NCBI GenBank assembly: GCA_019634415.1 | Contig: JAHQVJ010000178.1 | Location: 1-64,000, forward strand | Direction of reading: 5' to 3' | Length of the DNA: 64,000 bases | Source: Myxococcales bacterium | GTDB lineage: Bacteria > Myxococcota_A > UBA796 > GCA-2862545 | Part shown: piece by piece, positions 44,001 to 52,625 of the stretch | Layout: each line of letters begins with the position of its first letter | Position numbering within the stretch: the first letter of the stretch is position 1 | Position numbers and translations under genes: made by a program | Notes under the pieces: model-generated | The model's input: only the letters and a program-made list of their open reading frames with translations | Told to the model about the DNA's origin: nothing | The model's database searches: none

Positions 44001-46001
44001 GTGATTTCGATTTACAGCCTCCTGCTCGCCCCCGCTTGGGCGGTAGACGACGCAGACGATGCAGGTGAACACGTCGTCGTGACGGCGTACCGGTTCTCTG
44101 ATGCACCCGATGACGCCACCGTGAGCACGTCGGTGCTCGACGAAGAGGAGATCGGGAACGGCCGGCCCACCCTCGAGATGGGGGAGGCCTTGGCTCAGGT
44201 GCCGGGTGTGTTCGTGGCGAACCGCACGAACTTCGCGCAGGACACGCGCCTGTCGATCCGTGGCTTCGGATCGCGGTCCGCCTTCGGGATCCGTGGTGTT
44301 CGCGTGATCCTCGACGGGATCCCCCTCACGCTGCCCGACGGGCAGAGCCAGATCGACACCCTCGACTTCGCCAACATCGGCCGCATGGAGGTGCTGCGCG
44401 GGCCGGCGGGGAGCCTCTACGGCAACGCCGCGGGTGGGGTGCTGGTGCTGCAGAGCAAGCGTGCGGAGCAGGACTTCGAGGGGGAGCTGTCGGCCACGGT
44501 GGGCTCCTTCGGCCTGCTCAAGAACGTGATCGCCAGCCGCACCCAGGTGGGGGAGTCCGAGGTGGCGCTGTTCGCGTCGCGCACGGCGATGAGCGGGTGG
44601 CGGGAGCAGTCCTCGGTGCAGCACACGGTGGCCCAGGCGCGCCTGCAGGTGCCCCTGAGCGATCGGGTGAGCTGGTCGGGCAACGTGCACTACGTTCGCG
44701 CGCCCGTGGCCGACGATCCGGGCGGGCTCACGCCCGAGGACTTCGACGCCCAGCCCCGGTCGGCGGCGAGCACGAACCGGGACTTCGGCACCGGTGAGGA
44801 TCTCTCCCAGCTGCAGATCGGCACGCGCTTCGTGGTGGATCCGCGGCCCGATCACCGACTGGAGCTGGTGGGCCACGCGGGACTGCGCACCTTCTCGGGT
44901 CGCATCCCGTTCACGGTGCTCGGCTTCGACCGCGACTTCTACGGCGCGCTGGGGCTGTACCGCTGGCAGGCGGGGACGGGTCGGCTGCGCAGCCAGCTGT
45001 CGGCGGGGATCGAGTGGCAGGGGCAGCAGGATTCCCGCCGCAACGAGGGCAACGATGGTGGCTTGCCGAGCGGCGAGGTGGTGGCGCACCAGGACGAGCG
45101 GGTGAGCAGCCTCGGGGTCTTCGTGCAGGAGCGCCTCGACATCACCGACCGCGTGATCGCGATGGTCTCGGGTCGCTACGACCGGGTGGCCTTTCGCTTG
45201 ACGGATCGTCTGCTCGCGGACGGCGATATCTCGGGATCGCGGACCTTCGACCAGGCCACGGGCCAGGCGGGGGTGCGGGTGGCGGTGCTCGACGAGCTGT
45301 CGGCGTTCGCGAACGTGGCGCAGTCCTTCGAGACGCCGACGCTGTCGGAGCTGGTGAACTCCTCGGGCGACGGCGGGCTGGATCCGGATCTGCGCGCCCA
45401 GCGGGCGCTGTCGGGGGAGCTGGGGGTGCAGCTGCAGCGCGACGATCTCGACGTGCAGGCCGCCGCCTTCGTGATCGGGCTCGACAACGAGCTGCTGCGC
45501 CAGGAAGACGACGAGGGGCGCGCCTTCTTCACGAACGCAGGGCGGAGCCGTCGGGTGGGGGCAGAGCTGTTCGCTCGCTACCAGCCGCTGGACTTCCTGG
45601 AGCTACGCGGCAGCTACACCTGGATGCGGGCGGAGTTCCGCGAGGAGGAGCGCCTGGGCCAGCAGGTGCCGGGGCTGCCCGAGCATCGGGGCTTCCTGCG
45701 CGCGCGGGTCACGCAGAGCGGGGTGCACGCGGCGGCGGAGGCGGAGATCCTGAGTCGCCTGTTCGCCGACGACGCCAACGAGACCACCGCTCCTGCCTAT
45801 GGCCTGGTGGGGCTGCGAGCGGGGTACCTACTGACGGAGCTGGATCCACTGCACGTGGACCTCACCTTGGGTGTGCGCAACCTGCTCGACGCGGACTTCG
45901 CGGACAACACGCGCATCAACGCCTTCGGAGACCGCTACTTCGAGCCGGGTCAGCCGCGCCACGTCTACGCTCAGCTGACGCTGTCCTACGGCAAGAAATA
46001 G
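44001..46001 (+). CDS. TonB-dependent outer-membrane receptor (FecA-like), 666 aa
   Basis: These beta-barrels import siderophores, cobalamin or other ligands using TonB energy. After a 14-residue signal (MISIYSLLLAPAWA) comes a plug domain with LEMGEALAQVPGVFV, RLSIRGFGSRSAFGIRGVRV, LDGIPLTLPDGQSQID and IEVLRGPAGSLYGN-type text (MEVLRGPAGSLYGNAAGG). The barrel ends LTLGVRNLLDADFADNTRIN and YGKK; the usual terminal aromatic is absent. A TonB box could be EHVVVTAYR near residue 24. The GTG start at 44001 is fixed by an in-frame TGA upstream. The ligand is unknown; the divergent paaX does not imply an aromatic substrate. Confidence 0.9.
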   Translation: MISIYSLLLAPAWAVDDADDAGEHVVVTAYRFSDAPDDATVSTSVLDEEEIGNGRPTLEMGEALAQVPGVFVANRTNFAQDTRLSIRGFGSRSAFGIRGVRVILDGIPLTLPDGQSQIDTLDFANIGRMEVLRGPAGSLYGNAAGGVLVLQSKRAEQDFEGELSATVGSFGLLKNVIASRTQVGESEVALFASRTAMSGWREQSSVQHTVAQARLQVPLSDRVSWSGNVHYVRAPVADDPGGLTPEDFDAQPRSAASTNRDFGTGEDLSQLQIGTRFVVDPRPDHRLELVGHAGLRTFSGRIPFTVLGFDRDFYGALGLYRWQAGTGRLRSQLSAGIEWQGQQDSRRNEGNDGGLPSGEVVAHQDERVSSLGVFVQERLDITDRVIAMVSGRYDRVAFRLTDRLLADGDISGSRTFDQATGQAGVRVAVLDELSAFANVAQSFETPTLSELVNSSGDGGLDPDLRAQRALSGELGVQLQRDDLDVQAAAFVIGLDNELLRQEDDEGRAFFTNAGRSRRVGAELFARYQPLDFLELRGSYTWMRAEFREEERLGQQVPGLPEHRGFLRARVTQSGVHAAAEAEILSRLFADDANETTAPAYGLVGLRAGYLLTELDPLHVDLTLGVRNLLDADFADNTRINAFGDRYFEPGQPRHVYAQLTLSYGKK

Positions 46002-46123
46002 TGCCGCGCCCGTGCGGTCAGGTGGCGTGACGATAATGTGGAGCGCGTTTCGAACACGCATCCATGCAGACAACCGACTCGACGTCGTGGGGGTACGCCT
46101 CGTCCGGCCTCTGCCCTTCGCCG

Positions 46124-46774
46124 TCACGGATCCGGCGTGACCTCGGTGGATGCCGCTTGCCGAGCTGCTCCCTGCACCGTGGTCTCGGCGATGGGTGCGA
46201 GGGCGGTGGTGACCTTGGGCAGCTCTCGGACGAGCCGCGGCATCTTGCGACCGAGTCCCACGGTCACGCGGGTCACGGACACCACGGCGAGGGGACGATC
46301 CGTCACCAGCTTGAGGGGATCGGCTGCGATCTCGGTGACGGCATTGGAGAGACTGCTCACGTCGCTGCTCAGGTCTCGCAACACAGGGAGCAGCTCCTTG
46401 GCGAGCCTGGTGGAGCGTCTGGTGTGACCGTTGGTGTGCAGATCACCGGTGTAGCGCGCGAGGGTGATGGCGGCCTCCAGGCGCGTGACGGATCGTGCGA
46501 TCTGGTCCACGGAGTCCACCCCCGTCCGCTTCGGCAGACCGACGTACCAGTCGTCGGACTCCAGTGGATTCTGTGCGTCGAGGCGCTTGAAGCCAGGCGC
46601 CAAGGCGCTCGGGAGGAAGGGCGTGGTGTGCTTGCGTGCTCGCTGGGCCTTCTTTCGTTCACAGGCCTCTCTAGCCTCGACCTGAGTTTCCTTTTCGCAC
46701 TTGCCCGCTCGGGCAGACAATGGAGCGCCGAACAGACACACGACGAGGAGTGTTCGGAGATGATGCACGTACAT
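46124..46774 (-). CDS. Exported protein of unknown function, 216 aa
   Basis: Signal peptide MYVHHLRTLLVVCLFGAPLSARA, then a basic, Cys-poor mature domain (KCEKETQVEAREACERKKAQ at its start) with mainly helical sequence such as SVTRLEAAITLARYTGDLHT and LRDLSSDVSSLSNAVTEI. No domain recognised. It is convergent with the TonB receptor and divergent from the TIGR02147 regulator, with a 285-nt intergenic region between. It may belong to the class of exported proteins often encoded beside TIGR02147-family genes, which is inference only. Confidence 0.65.
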   Translation of the reverse strand: MYVHHLRTLLVVCLFGAPLSARAGKCEKETQVEAREACERKKAQRARKHTTPFLPSALAPGFKRLDAQNPLESDDWYVGLPKRTGVDSVDQIARSVTRLEAAITLARYTGDLHTNGHTRRSTRLAKELLPVLRDLSSDVSSLSNAVTEIAADPLKLVTDRPLAVVSVTRVTVGLGRKMPRLVRELPKVTTALAPIAETTVQGAARQAASTEVTPDP

Positions 46775-46839
46775 CCAGGTCTCTCTTGCGGGGGTGGAGG
46801 GTCAGCCTACGGGGGTGCCAAGGGTGCCGCAAATCACGG

Positions 46840-46871
46840 GGTTCCACTTCGTGGAACCAAGGGGGTTGACA
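46840..46871 (+). promoter_or_regulatory. Perfect hairpin followed by a TTGACA hexamer upstream of the TIGR02147 gene
   Basis: GGTTCCAC (46840-46847) and GTGGAACC (46851-46858) form perfect 8-nt arms around TTC, and TTGACA (46866-46871) begins 8 nt later. There is no T-tract on either strand, so a terminator is unlikely. An operator overlapping a -35 box fits the divergent setting, but no good -10 follows at 16-18 nt. The 46775-47059 intergenic region is AT-richer than its neighbours and holds no gene that I can see. Confidence 0.5.
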
Positions 46872-47059
46872 ATTCGGTCGGACGATTGGTGGGCCACAAG
46901 TAAATTGAAAGCATTGTTATTGGTGGGTGTGCTTGCTCGCGCGGGCTGCGGTTGCGTGGTGTGTGTGCGTCTGCAGGTGCCATCGACAGAGGCGGTGTGG
47001 TTGTGGTGGGGCGCCGGTTCCGGTAGCGTGAACTCGATTCTCACGACGGGGCTTTCGAG

Positions 47060-47938
47060 ATGCCGAGTGACACTGTCTTGATCAAATACCGAGATTGGCT
47101 TCGCACGATGCTGAGGTTGAGAGGGCTGCAACAGGCTGGACTCGCGGAGGCCTTGGGGAGATCCACGGGATGGACGAGCTCGATGCTGGCCGGCGATCGA
47201 CGCCTGCCGCTGGACCTGGCGCCCATCGCCGCCCGCTTCCTGGGTCTCGAGGAGCCTGATCGAAGCTATTTCCTGGCCTTGGTGGAGGTGGAGGAGGGCT
47301 CCTCGGACCTCGGTCGCCAGATGGCGTGGAACATCATCCGCGCACGTCCCATGCGGCAGGTCACCCCCGAAGTCCGTCGGGATGGATTTCGCGCCCTGGC
47401 CAGGTGGCACGTCGGCGCTGTGCTGGAGCTCGCGAGCTGCGAGCGGTTTCGTCCAGATCCCGAGTGGGTGAGCCGAGCACTGGTCCCTGCGATCTCGCTG
47501 GAGGAGGCGGCAGAAGCGCTGGCCTTGCTGCGGGAGCATGGCCTCCTCGACCACCGGGGGCGCCCCGTTCCCCAGCCGAGTCCTGCTGGGGTACACACGC
47601 CGCTGGACGTTCCCGCCGACTTGTCCATGTTTGCCGAGGACTACCATCGAGACGCAAACGACCTGGCTCGAGATGCGGCGGAGCGCTTCTTCCCCAACGA
47701 GCGGCACCTGGGCGCAGGCTGCTTTGCCCTCACCGAGGAAGTCTACGAGCAGATCCGCGACCACATGCGGGAGACGTTTCTCCGGCTGGTGGCCCAGGCG
47801 TCCAACGCGAAGGGTCGGCCCAACCGCGTGTATCAATTCTCGGTGTCCCTGTTTCCGATCAGTGACTTCACGGACGTGGAGTACCTGGACGAACCCATCG
47901 CGAGCAGGCCCGGCGCAGCCCAGCTCGGCACGAGGTAG
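47060..47938 (+). CDS. TIGR02147 family regulator-like protein (DUF4423), 292 aa
   Basis: The N-terminal helix-turn-helix (YRDWLRTMLRLRGLQQAGLA, GRSTGWTSSMLAGDRRLPL) is followed by the helical TIGR02147/DUF4423 region: FLGLEEPDRSYFLALVEVEE, ARWHVGAVLELASCERF, EEAAEALALLREHGLLD and the terminal VYQFSVSLFPIS. Such proteins are frequent in Myxococcota, Bdellovibrionota and Fibrobacter but poorly studied. The start ATG at 47060 follows ACGGGGCTTTCGAG without a strong ribosome binding site. The likely targets are its own divergent region and the neighbouring exported-protein genes. Confidence 0.85.
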   Translation: MPSDTVLIKYRDWLRTMLRLRGLQQAGLAEALGRSTGWTSSMLAGDRRLPLDLAPIAARFLGLEEPDRSYFLALVEVEEGSSDLGRQMAWNIIRARPMRQVTPEVRRDGFRALARWHVGAVLELASCERFRPDPEWVSRALVPAISLEEAAEALALLREHGLLDHRGRPVPQPSPAGVHTPLDVPADLSMFAEDYHRDANDLARDAAERFFPNERHLGAGCFALTEEVYEQIRDHMRETFLRLVAQASNAKGRPNRVYQFSVSLFPISDFTDVEYLDEPIASRPGAAQLGTR

Positions 47939-47944
47939 CGCGTG

Positions 47945-48367
47945 TCAGTCTGCGACCAGCACGGGCGCCCCAGCGGGGGTGCCCGACGCCACCGAGTGGG
48001 CCAGGGTGGCGGGAGACGTGGTCTTCGTCACCGTCAGCTCGGGGCCAGCCACGAACACGCTCCATGCCTGACTCGAGCCGTCCGTGCCATGGATGTCGAC
48101 ACCATCCGGCACGGTGATCACCCAGGCACAGTCGTCGGGAATGGCGTTGGGGGGCTGCAGTCCGCCGAGCATGTCCACCGTTGCGGCCACGGTGTGGGGC
48201 ACATCGGTGGCACCAGGGCAGCGCTCGATGAGGGAGCTGACCCAAGCGTCGGCTGTGTCTGCGCCAGCCACCTGTACCTGCAGGCGGGTCGGGTTCCACC
48301 AGATGACGGCGGCGCGTGCGGACAGGGGTGCGAGGATCAGGAATGCAAGGATGGCGTTCTTCGACAT
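47945..48367 (-). CDS. Small exported protein of unknown function, 140 aa
   Basis: Signal peptide MSKNAILAFLILAPLSARA with an ordinary Lys, followed by a beta-rich, mostly neutral domain (VIWWNPTRLQVQVAG, ERCPGATDVPHTVAATV, DDCAWVITVPDGVDIHGTDG). Two Cys could form a disulfide. It is convergent with the TIGR02147 gene (6-nt gap). No family recognised. Confidence 0.68.
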   Translation of the reverse strand: MSKNAILAFLILAPLSARAAVIWWNPTRLQVQVAGADTADAWVSSLIERCPGATDVPHTVAATVDMLGGLQPPNAIPDDCAWVITVPDGVDIHGTDGSSQAWSVFVAGPELTVTKTTSPATLAHSVASGTPAGAPVLVAD

Positions 48368-48525
48368 GTGACCTCCGTTCGGCCCTGGGGCCTGACTCCG
48401 AGGTCACGCGAGGAGCCGCCCAGCGACGGCGTCTGTGGGGTGGTTGGGAGGCTTCGGGTCGCCGGTGAGCTGCGTCGTGGGAGGCATGGCGAGCAGGTCA
48501 CACGAACCCTACAGACGGAGCGAGC

Positions 48526-49434
48526 ATGACGGCAGCGCAGCGTCCCTTGCCCTCGGTCGTGTTCGTCTTGCCCGACGAGCGACGCGTTCGCATGCTCCCA
48601 GGCGACGTGCTGGGGCGTGGCCGGCGGTCGGACGTGGTCGTGCAGGATCCGCGGGTGTCGGAGGCACATGCCATGGTGAGCCTCCGTCGAGGTGGGCTGT
48701 GGTGGCTTCCGCTTCGGCCAGGCGTCCACGGCCAGGTGGGTCCGGACGTGCTGCTCGCCCCCGGGGCCTCCGTGACGGTGTTGGACGAGCTGCAGCTGCG
48801 TGTGGAGTCCCTGACGCTGCCTGCGACCGTCGACGTGCTTCAGGTCGACCACGGTGCACCCATCGTGCTGGACCATCCCGAGTGGCACATCGCGGCCAGC
48901 GGCGATGCGCGCCCTGGACCCCATCGAGAGGCCGTGGCCGTGCTGTGGCGGACGGATGGCCGGTGGTGGTGCCGCGGGGGGGAAGGCCCGGCTCGCCAGC
49001 TCGCCGCGGGGGTGGGGATGGTCGTCGGAGGGCGCCAGCTCCATCTCGGCGCCGTGCCCTCGGACTCTCAGGGCTCGTTCACGGCCGACAACCAGCCGGT
49101 GCCACCCGTCCGCATCCGAAGCTGGGAGGGGTTCTCCGAGGTCGGGCTCGGCTCACTGGCTCCCGTGCGTCTCACCGGAAATCCCCACCGGGTGTTTCGG
49201 CTCCTGGCTCGACTGGTTCCCGATGGAGGCACCGTGCACTGGCAGGAGGTGGCGTCCCGGCTCTGGCCCCACAGCGACTGGAGCTCGAACTGGTACACCA
49301 ACCTCCCGCGCATTCGCGAGCAGCTTCGGAAGAAGGGGCTGCCTGGCTGGCTGCTCGTGTGCGAGAACGGTCAGGTGGGTCTGGGCATGCGGCAGCGCGA
49401 CCGGGTCGAGCTACGCGATCCGGACCTCCCCTGA
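48526..49434 (+). CDS. FHA domain-winged helix fusion regulator, 302 aa
   Basis: The N-terminal FHA domain (about 15-95) would bind phosphothreonine peptides; it shows PGDVLGRGRRSDVVVQDPRV followed by SEAHAMVSL, with the conserved Gly-Arg, Ser and His positions. After a beta-rich middle comes a winged helix of OmpR/DNA-binding type (about 215-302): GNPHRVFRLLARLVPDGGTV, LWPHSDWSSNWYTNLPRIRE, LLVCENGQVGLGM. It would therefore link Ser/Thr kinase signalling to transcription. A good ribosome binding site (GGAG) precedes the ATG. It is monocistronic and divergent from the small exported protein at 48367. Confidence 0.82.
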   Translation: MTAAQRPLPSVVFVLPDERRVRMLPGDVLGRGRRSDVVVQDPRVSEAHAMVSLRRGGLWWLPLRPGVHGQVGPDVLLAPGASVTVLDELQLRVESLTLPATVDVLQVDHGAPIVLDHPEWHIAASGDARPGPHREAVAVLWRTDGRWWCRGGEGPARQLAAGVGMVVGGRQLHLGAVPSDSQGSFTADNQPVPPVRIRSWEGFSEVGLGSLAPVRLTGNPHRVFRLLARLVPDGGTVHWQEVASRLWPHSDWSSNWYTNLPRIREQLRKKGLPGWLLVCENGQVGLGMRQRDRVELRDPDLP

Positions 49435-49447
49435 CGGCGCGATTGCG

Positions 49448-49750
49448 TCACAGGGTGCACAGACTGGTGTCGCACAGCACGAAGGCCGTGCAGTCCTCCC
49501 GGCCCAGGCATCCTCGCAGCTGGGTCTCGCACGCGGCGGTCTCGAGCGCGGTCATGTCGGTCAGCTCTGCGTCGAGTTCGTCCGTGCACTCCGTCACCGT
49601 CGTATCCACCAGGTAGGCGCACTCGTCGAGCTGAAGGCAGTAGTCTTCCAGGGTGACCCTGGACGGTCCGTTCAGCTCGTTCTCCAGAAATCCACTCACG
49701 TCCTCGCAGCCCACGATCGCGAACAGCGAGTACATCAAGATCGTTCGCAT
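49448..49750 (-). CDS. Small cysteine-rich lipoprotein, 100 aa
   Basis: MRTILMYSLFAIVGCEDV is a lipoprotein signal (lipobox AIVGC, one Arg). The mature part is acidic and has eight regularly spaced Cys (YCLQLDECAYL, TECTDELD, ACETQLRGCLGREDCTAFVL, CDTSLC), suggesting a compact disulfide fold. The Cys pattern is like other small Cys-rich secreted proteins of Myxococcota, whose role is unknown. Convergent with the FHA gene, 13-nt gap. Confidence 0.68.
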   Translation of the reverse strand: MRTILMYSLFAIVGCEDVSGFLENELNGPSRVTLEDYCLQLDECAYLVDTTVTECTDELDAELTDMTALETAACETQLRGCLGREDCTAFVLCDTSLCTL

Positions 49751-49899
49751 GGATCCTCCTCGATTGCGCCTTCGACGCTAGCGGGAGGAGCCGGGTGACG
49801 GAAATTCGTGGGTTCTCAGTGTGGGAACTCTGCCTCGGCCAGGATGTGCCCGCGGCTGCCTTCGTGCCCCAAGGGGGTTCGAGGACGAGCAGCCCGAGG

Positions 49900-50730
49900 T
49901 CAGGGACGGGCCAGGGCGTTCGCCAGCTCGTCGCCGCGCTCCGTGCCGTCGCGCAGGGCCTCCACCACCATGTCCTCCGACAGATCGAAGCGGTCCGCCA
50001 CCAGGGCGATGAAGGCATCTGGGTCTTCGCGGGTGTGGTGATCGAGGGAGGCCACCACCTGCACCGCCAGCGGTGCGTCCTCGCCGCTGTGGTGGCCCGC
50101 CACCGCCGCGCGCAGCGACTCCGGGAAGCCCCAGGCCTCGCACAGCCAGCCCGCCACGTCTGCGTGGTCCCAGCCGAAGCGCGACTCCTCCATGCGCGCC
50201 ATCGCGTGGGGATCGGAGGCCGCCCGACACAGGGCCGCGTGCTCCGGTCGGGCGTTCGACAGCAGCGGCACCGCCATGTCCTGCAGCAGGCCCCCCGAGA
50301 AGCACAGCGACTCCCGCGACGGATCCACCCGCGCCGCGAGCGCCCGAGCGATGGCCGCCCGGTGCGACGCCGTGCGCCAGAAGGTCTGGTCGGTGCCTGG
50401 CCCCTTGGGCACGGCACTCTTCACCGCCACCGCCAGCACCAGCTGCTCGAGTCCCGAGCGACCCACCATCGCGGTGGCGTGGGGCACGTTGTTGACGCTG
50501 CGCTTCAGGCCGTAGGCCGGGCTGTTCACCAAGCGCAGCACCCGCACCGACAAGCCCGGATCCAGCGAGATCGCCTCGCCGATCTTCGTGGCGTCGGCGT
50601 TCGGATCGCGCAGTACCTTCAGGGCGTTGATCACCGCCGGCTGGAAGGAGGGAACGGGGGCATCCCCGAGGGCGCGCTGGAGCTCCACGCGGGGCTCGGT
50701 TGCGAACCAGCTTCGGACCTTCGCGAGCAT
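49900..50730 (-). CDS. HDOD domain signalling protein, 276 aa
   Basis: HDOD proteins are HD-related but usually non-catalytic hubs in bacterial signalling. The domain spans most of the protein: PAVINALKVLRDPNADATKI, LDPGLSVRVLRLVNSPAYG, VPHATAMVGRSGLEQLVLA, and FSGGLLQDMAVPLLSNA in place of a phosphohydrolase HD. WDHADVAGWLCEAWGFPE and AAVAGHHSGEDAP keep the H-x-D and HH texture of active HD proteins. It lies 19 nt downstream of the pentapeptide-channel gene on the same strand. Confidence 0.9.
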   Translation of the reverse strand: MLAKVRSWFATEPRVELQRALGDAPVPSFQPAVINALKVLRDPNADATKIGEAISLDPGLSVRVLRLVNSPAYGLKRSVNNVPHATAMVGRSGLEQLVLAVAVKSAVPKGPGTDQTFWRTASHRAAIARALAARVDPSRESLCFSGGLLQDMAVPLLSNARPEHAALCRAASDPHAMARMEESRFGWDHADVAGWLCEAWGFPESLRAAVAGHHSGEDAPLAVQVVASLDHHTREDPDAFIALVADRFDLSEDMVVEALRDGTERGDELANALARP

Positions 50731-50749
50731 GGGGGTCTCTCCTCTTCGA

Positions 50750-51694
50750 TCAATCGGCCCGACGGCCCATCTTGGTGGACAACAACGTGAGCAGGCCCCC
50801 GAGCATGAAGTAGCCCATGAGCACCTGGATGATGACCGCGATCTGCGACGGGACGTCGGTGGGCAGCGCGTCGCCGTAGCCCAGCGTGGTCAGCGTCACG
50901 ATGGAGAAGTACAGCGGCGACAGCGGCGTGGGGTGGTCGCCGTAGTCGATGGGCAGCGTGGTGTAGATGGCAGCGAAGGTCAGCGCGATGGCGAACGTCC
51001 ACAGCGCCCAGCGCGTGACCGAGCGCCCGCAGTCGCTGGTGACCTTCCACAGCACGTACACCACCGCGTGGCCCGGCGACTGGCCCCTGAACTCCTCCAA
51101 GAAGTTCTGATCGTGGGCGAAGCGTCGCATCAGGTAGGCGCCGCACAGGTCCGTGTTGCGGAAGTCCGCCCCCACCCAATCCGCCGCGGCGTAGCCCAGC
51201 GGTGAGCGGAACTTGGCGTCGCGCAGATCCGAGTGGCGGAAGCTCGCTCCCGGCACCTGGCAGTCGGCGATCTCGGCGGCCCGCATGGTGGCGCGCCCCA
51301 GATCAGCATCGGTGAGGGTGGACCGCAGCAGGCGCGCGCCGTCGAGGTTGGCCGCCCGCAGATCCGCCCCCGTCAGATCGGCGCCCGACAGCGTGCTGCC
51401 CTGCAGCTGGGCCCCCGTGAGGTTGGCCCGCGACAGATCGGCGCGCCCGAGCCCGACCCGCTGAGCACTCACCTCCACCAGGTTGGCGCCCGACAGGTTC
51501 GCTCCGGCGAGCTCGGCTCCCTCGAGGCGAGCCTGGTACAGGATGGCCCCCGAGAGGTTGGCGCCCACCAAGGTGGCCTCGGACAGGTTGGCCCGAGACA
51601 GGTCGCAGCCGCTCAGATCCACGCCCGTGAGGTCCTGGCCTGCCAGGTCCGCCCCGATGAGACTCTGCGACGTGAGATCGGCCAGCGCCTGCAT
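50750..51694 (-). CDS. Pentapeptide-repeat / K+-channel-like membrane protein, 314 aa
   Basis: Residues 1-170 are pentapeptide repeats (A(D/N)LSG-type: IGADLAGQDLTGVDLSGCDL, ANLSGAILYQARLEGAELAG) that build a square right-handed beta-helix. The C-terminal part has two membrane segments, WALWTFAIALTFAAIYTTL and SQIAVIIQVLMGYFMLGGLL, around a pore loop LTTLGYGD matching the TxGYG potassium filter. Pentapeptide-channel fusions occur in several bacteria, where the helix may gate or localise the pore. The start is the ATG at 51694; in-frame sequence upstream is GC-rich and unlike the repeats. Divergent from the CPBP gene (70-nt gap). Confidence 0.9.
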   Translation of the reverse strand: MQALADLTSQSLIGADLAGQDLTGVDLSGCDLSRANLSEATLVGANLSGAILYQARLEGAELAGANLSGANLVEVSAQRVGLGRADLSRANLTGAQLQGSTLSGADLTGADLRAANLDGARLLRSTLTDADLGRATMRAAEIADCQVPGASFRHSDLRDAKFRSPLGYAAADWVGADFRNTDLCGAYLMRRFAHDQNFLEEFRGQSPGHAVVYVLWKVTSDCGRSVTRWALWTFAIALTFAAIYTTLPIDYGDHPTPLSPLYFSIVTLTTLGYGDALPTDVPSQIAVIIQVLMGYFMLGGLLTLLSTKMGRRAD

Positions 51695-51764
51695 GGGCCC
51701 TCCGGCTCGACCCCTCGGATCGGCCCTCCCAGAGATTGAGCCGGGCCGACGGTTAGGGGGCGGC

Positions 51765-52601
51765 ATGGTCTTGGCGTACGGCGTGGTGATGATGGGGGTG
51801 GTGGTGGCGGTCGCCCTGGCGGCGGTGCGTCACCGCAAGGCCCTGCGCCCGGTGCTCCGCGCGGGGCTGGTGCTGTCTGCGGTGGTGTTGCTGCTGTCCG
51901 CACCCCAGCTCGTGCTGCGGCTGCTGTTCTTCGATCCCTTCGCCGCTTGGTCTGGCGAGGAGCTCCCCCCGGGCCTGTCGGCGCGCATGATGGACCCCAT
52001 GCGCCTCGCCACGGCGGTGGGGGCGCTGCTGGCCGCCGCGCTGTGGTTCGCCTGGCGTGCCGTGGCCGTGGGGGTGACGGAGTGGGCAGACGGGGACCGG
52101 CCCGCGTTTCCCTGGCTGACGCAGCGGGGGAGGCCGTGGCCGGTGGGCGTGGCCCTGGGGACAGGCGTGGGGGGGCTGTGTGTGGCCTGGTCGTGGGTCA
52201 CCCAGACGCCGCTGGCCGGCGACGTGCCCGCGCCCGTCGAGTGGTTCCCCGGCGTGGATCTGACCGCGCCTGTGGTGGTGTGGGGCGTGGGGCTGCCGCG
52301 GGCTTGGGCGCAGGCCATGAGCGAGGAGCTGCTGTTCCGGGGGGTGATCCAGCGCTGGACCGGCCGGTGGCTGGGCGGCACCCCCGTCGCGATGGGGGCC
52401 TCGGTGGCCGTGAGCACGGCGCTGTGGACCTTCGGGCGAGCCAGCACCACCGACGCTCCGCTGCTGACCGTGCTGCCGCTGCTGGTCGTGGGTGCGGTGC
52501 TCGGGGTCGTCGCGCAGCGCCGTGGCGTGGAGGCTTCGATGGGCGTGCACGTCGCCCTGGCCACCGTCGTGCTGGCGGCCGGCGCGCTGGCGACGTGGTA
52601 A
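51765..52601 (+). CDS. CPBP (Abi/CAAX) family intramembrane protease, 278 aa
   Basis: These membrane glutamic proteases process peptides or confer bacteriocin self-immunity. The catalytic motif EELLFR is in MSEELLFRGVIQRW, with the second-motif Phe/Arg in WTFGRAST and the distal His in GVHVALATV. About seven hydrophobic segments are visible. The ATG at 51765 starts the first membrane helix. It lies 24 nt before the sigma factor gene, so co-transcription is likely; a role in processing the anti-sigma is an attractive inference. Confidence 0.85.
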   Translation: MVLAYGVVMMGVVVAVALAAVRHRKALRPVLRAGLVLSAVVLLLSAPQLVLRLLFFDPFAAWSGEELPPGLSARMMDPMRLATAVGALLAAALWFAWRAVAVGVTEWADGDRPAFPWLTQRGRPWPVGVALGTGVGGLCVAWSWVTQTPLAGDVPAPVEWFPGVDLTAPVVVWGVGLPRAWAQAMSEELLFRGVIQRWTGRWLGGTPVAMGASVAVSTALWTFGRASTTDAPLLTVLPLLVVGAVLGVVAQRRGVEASMGVHVALATVVLAAGALATW

Positions 52602-52625
52602 CCAACGCTCCACAGGAGCCTCGCC

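Noticed and set aside
46002..46141. Hairpins between the TonB receptor and the convergent exported protein as a bidirectional terminator
   Set aside because: Stems of 4-6 bp (CCGC/GCGG, GTCACG/CGTGAC) occur, but there is no T-tract and the second lies inside the gene end.
46840..46858. The GGTTCCAC/GTGGAACC hairpin as a rho-independent terminator
   Set aside because: No run of T follows the stem on either strand, and it sits upstream of a TTGACA hexamer, favouring an operator.
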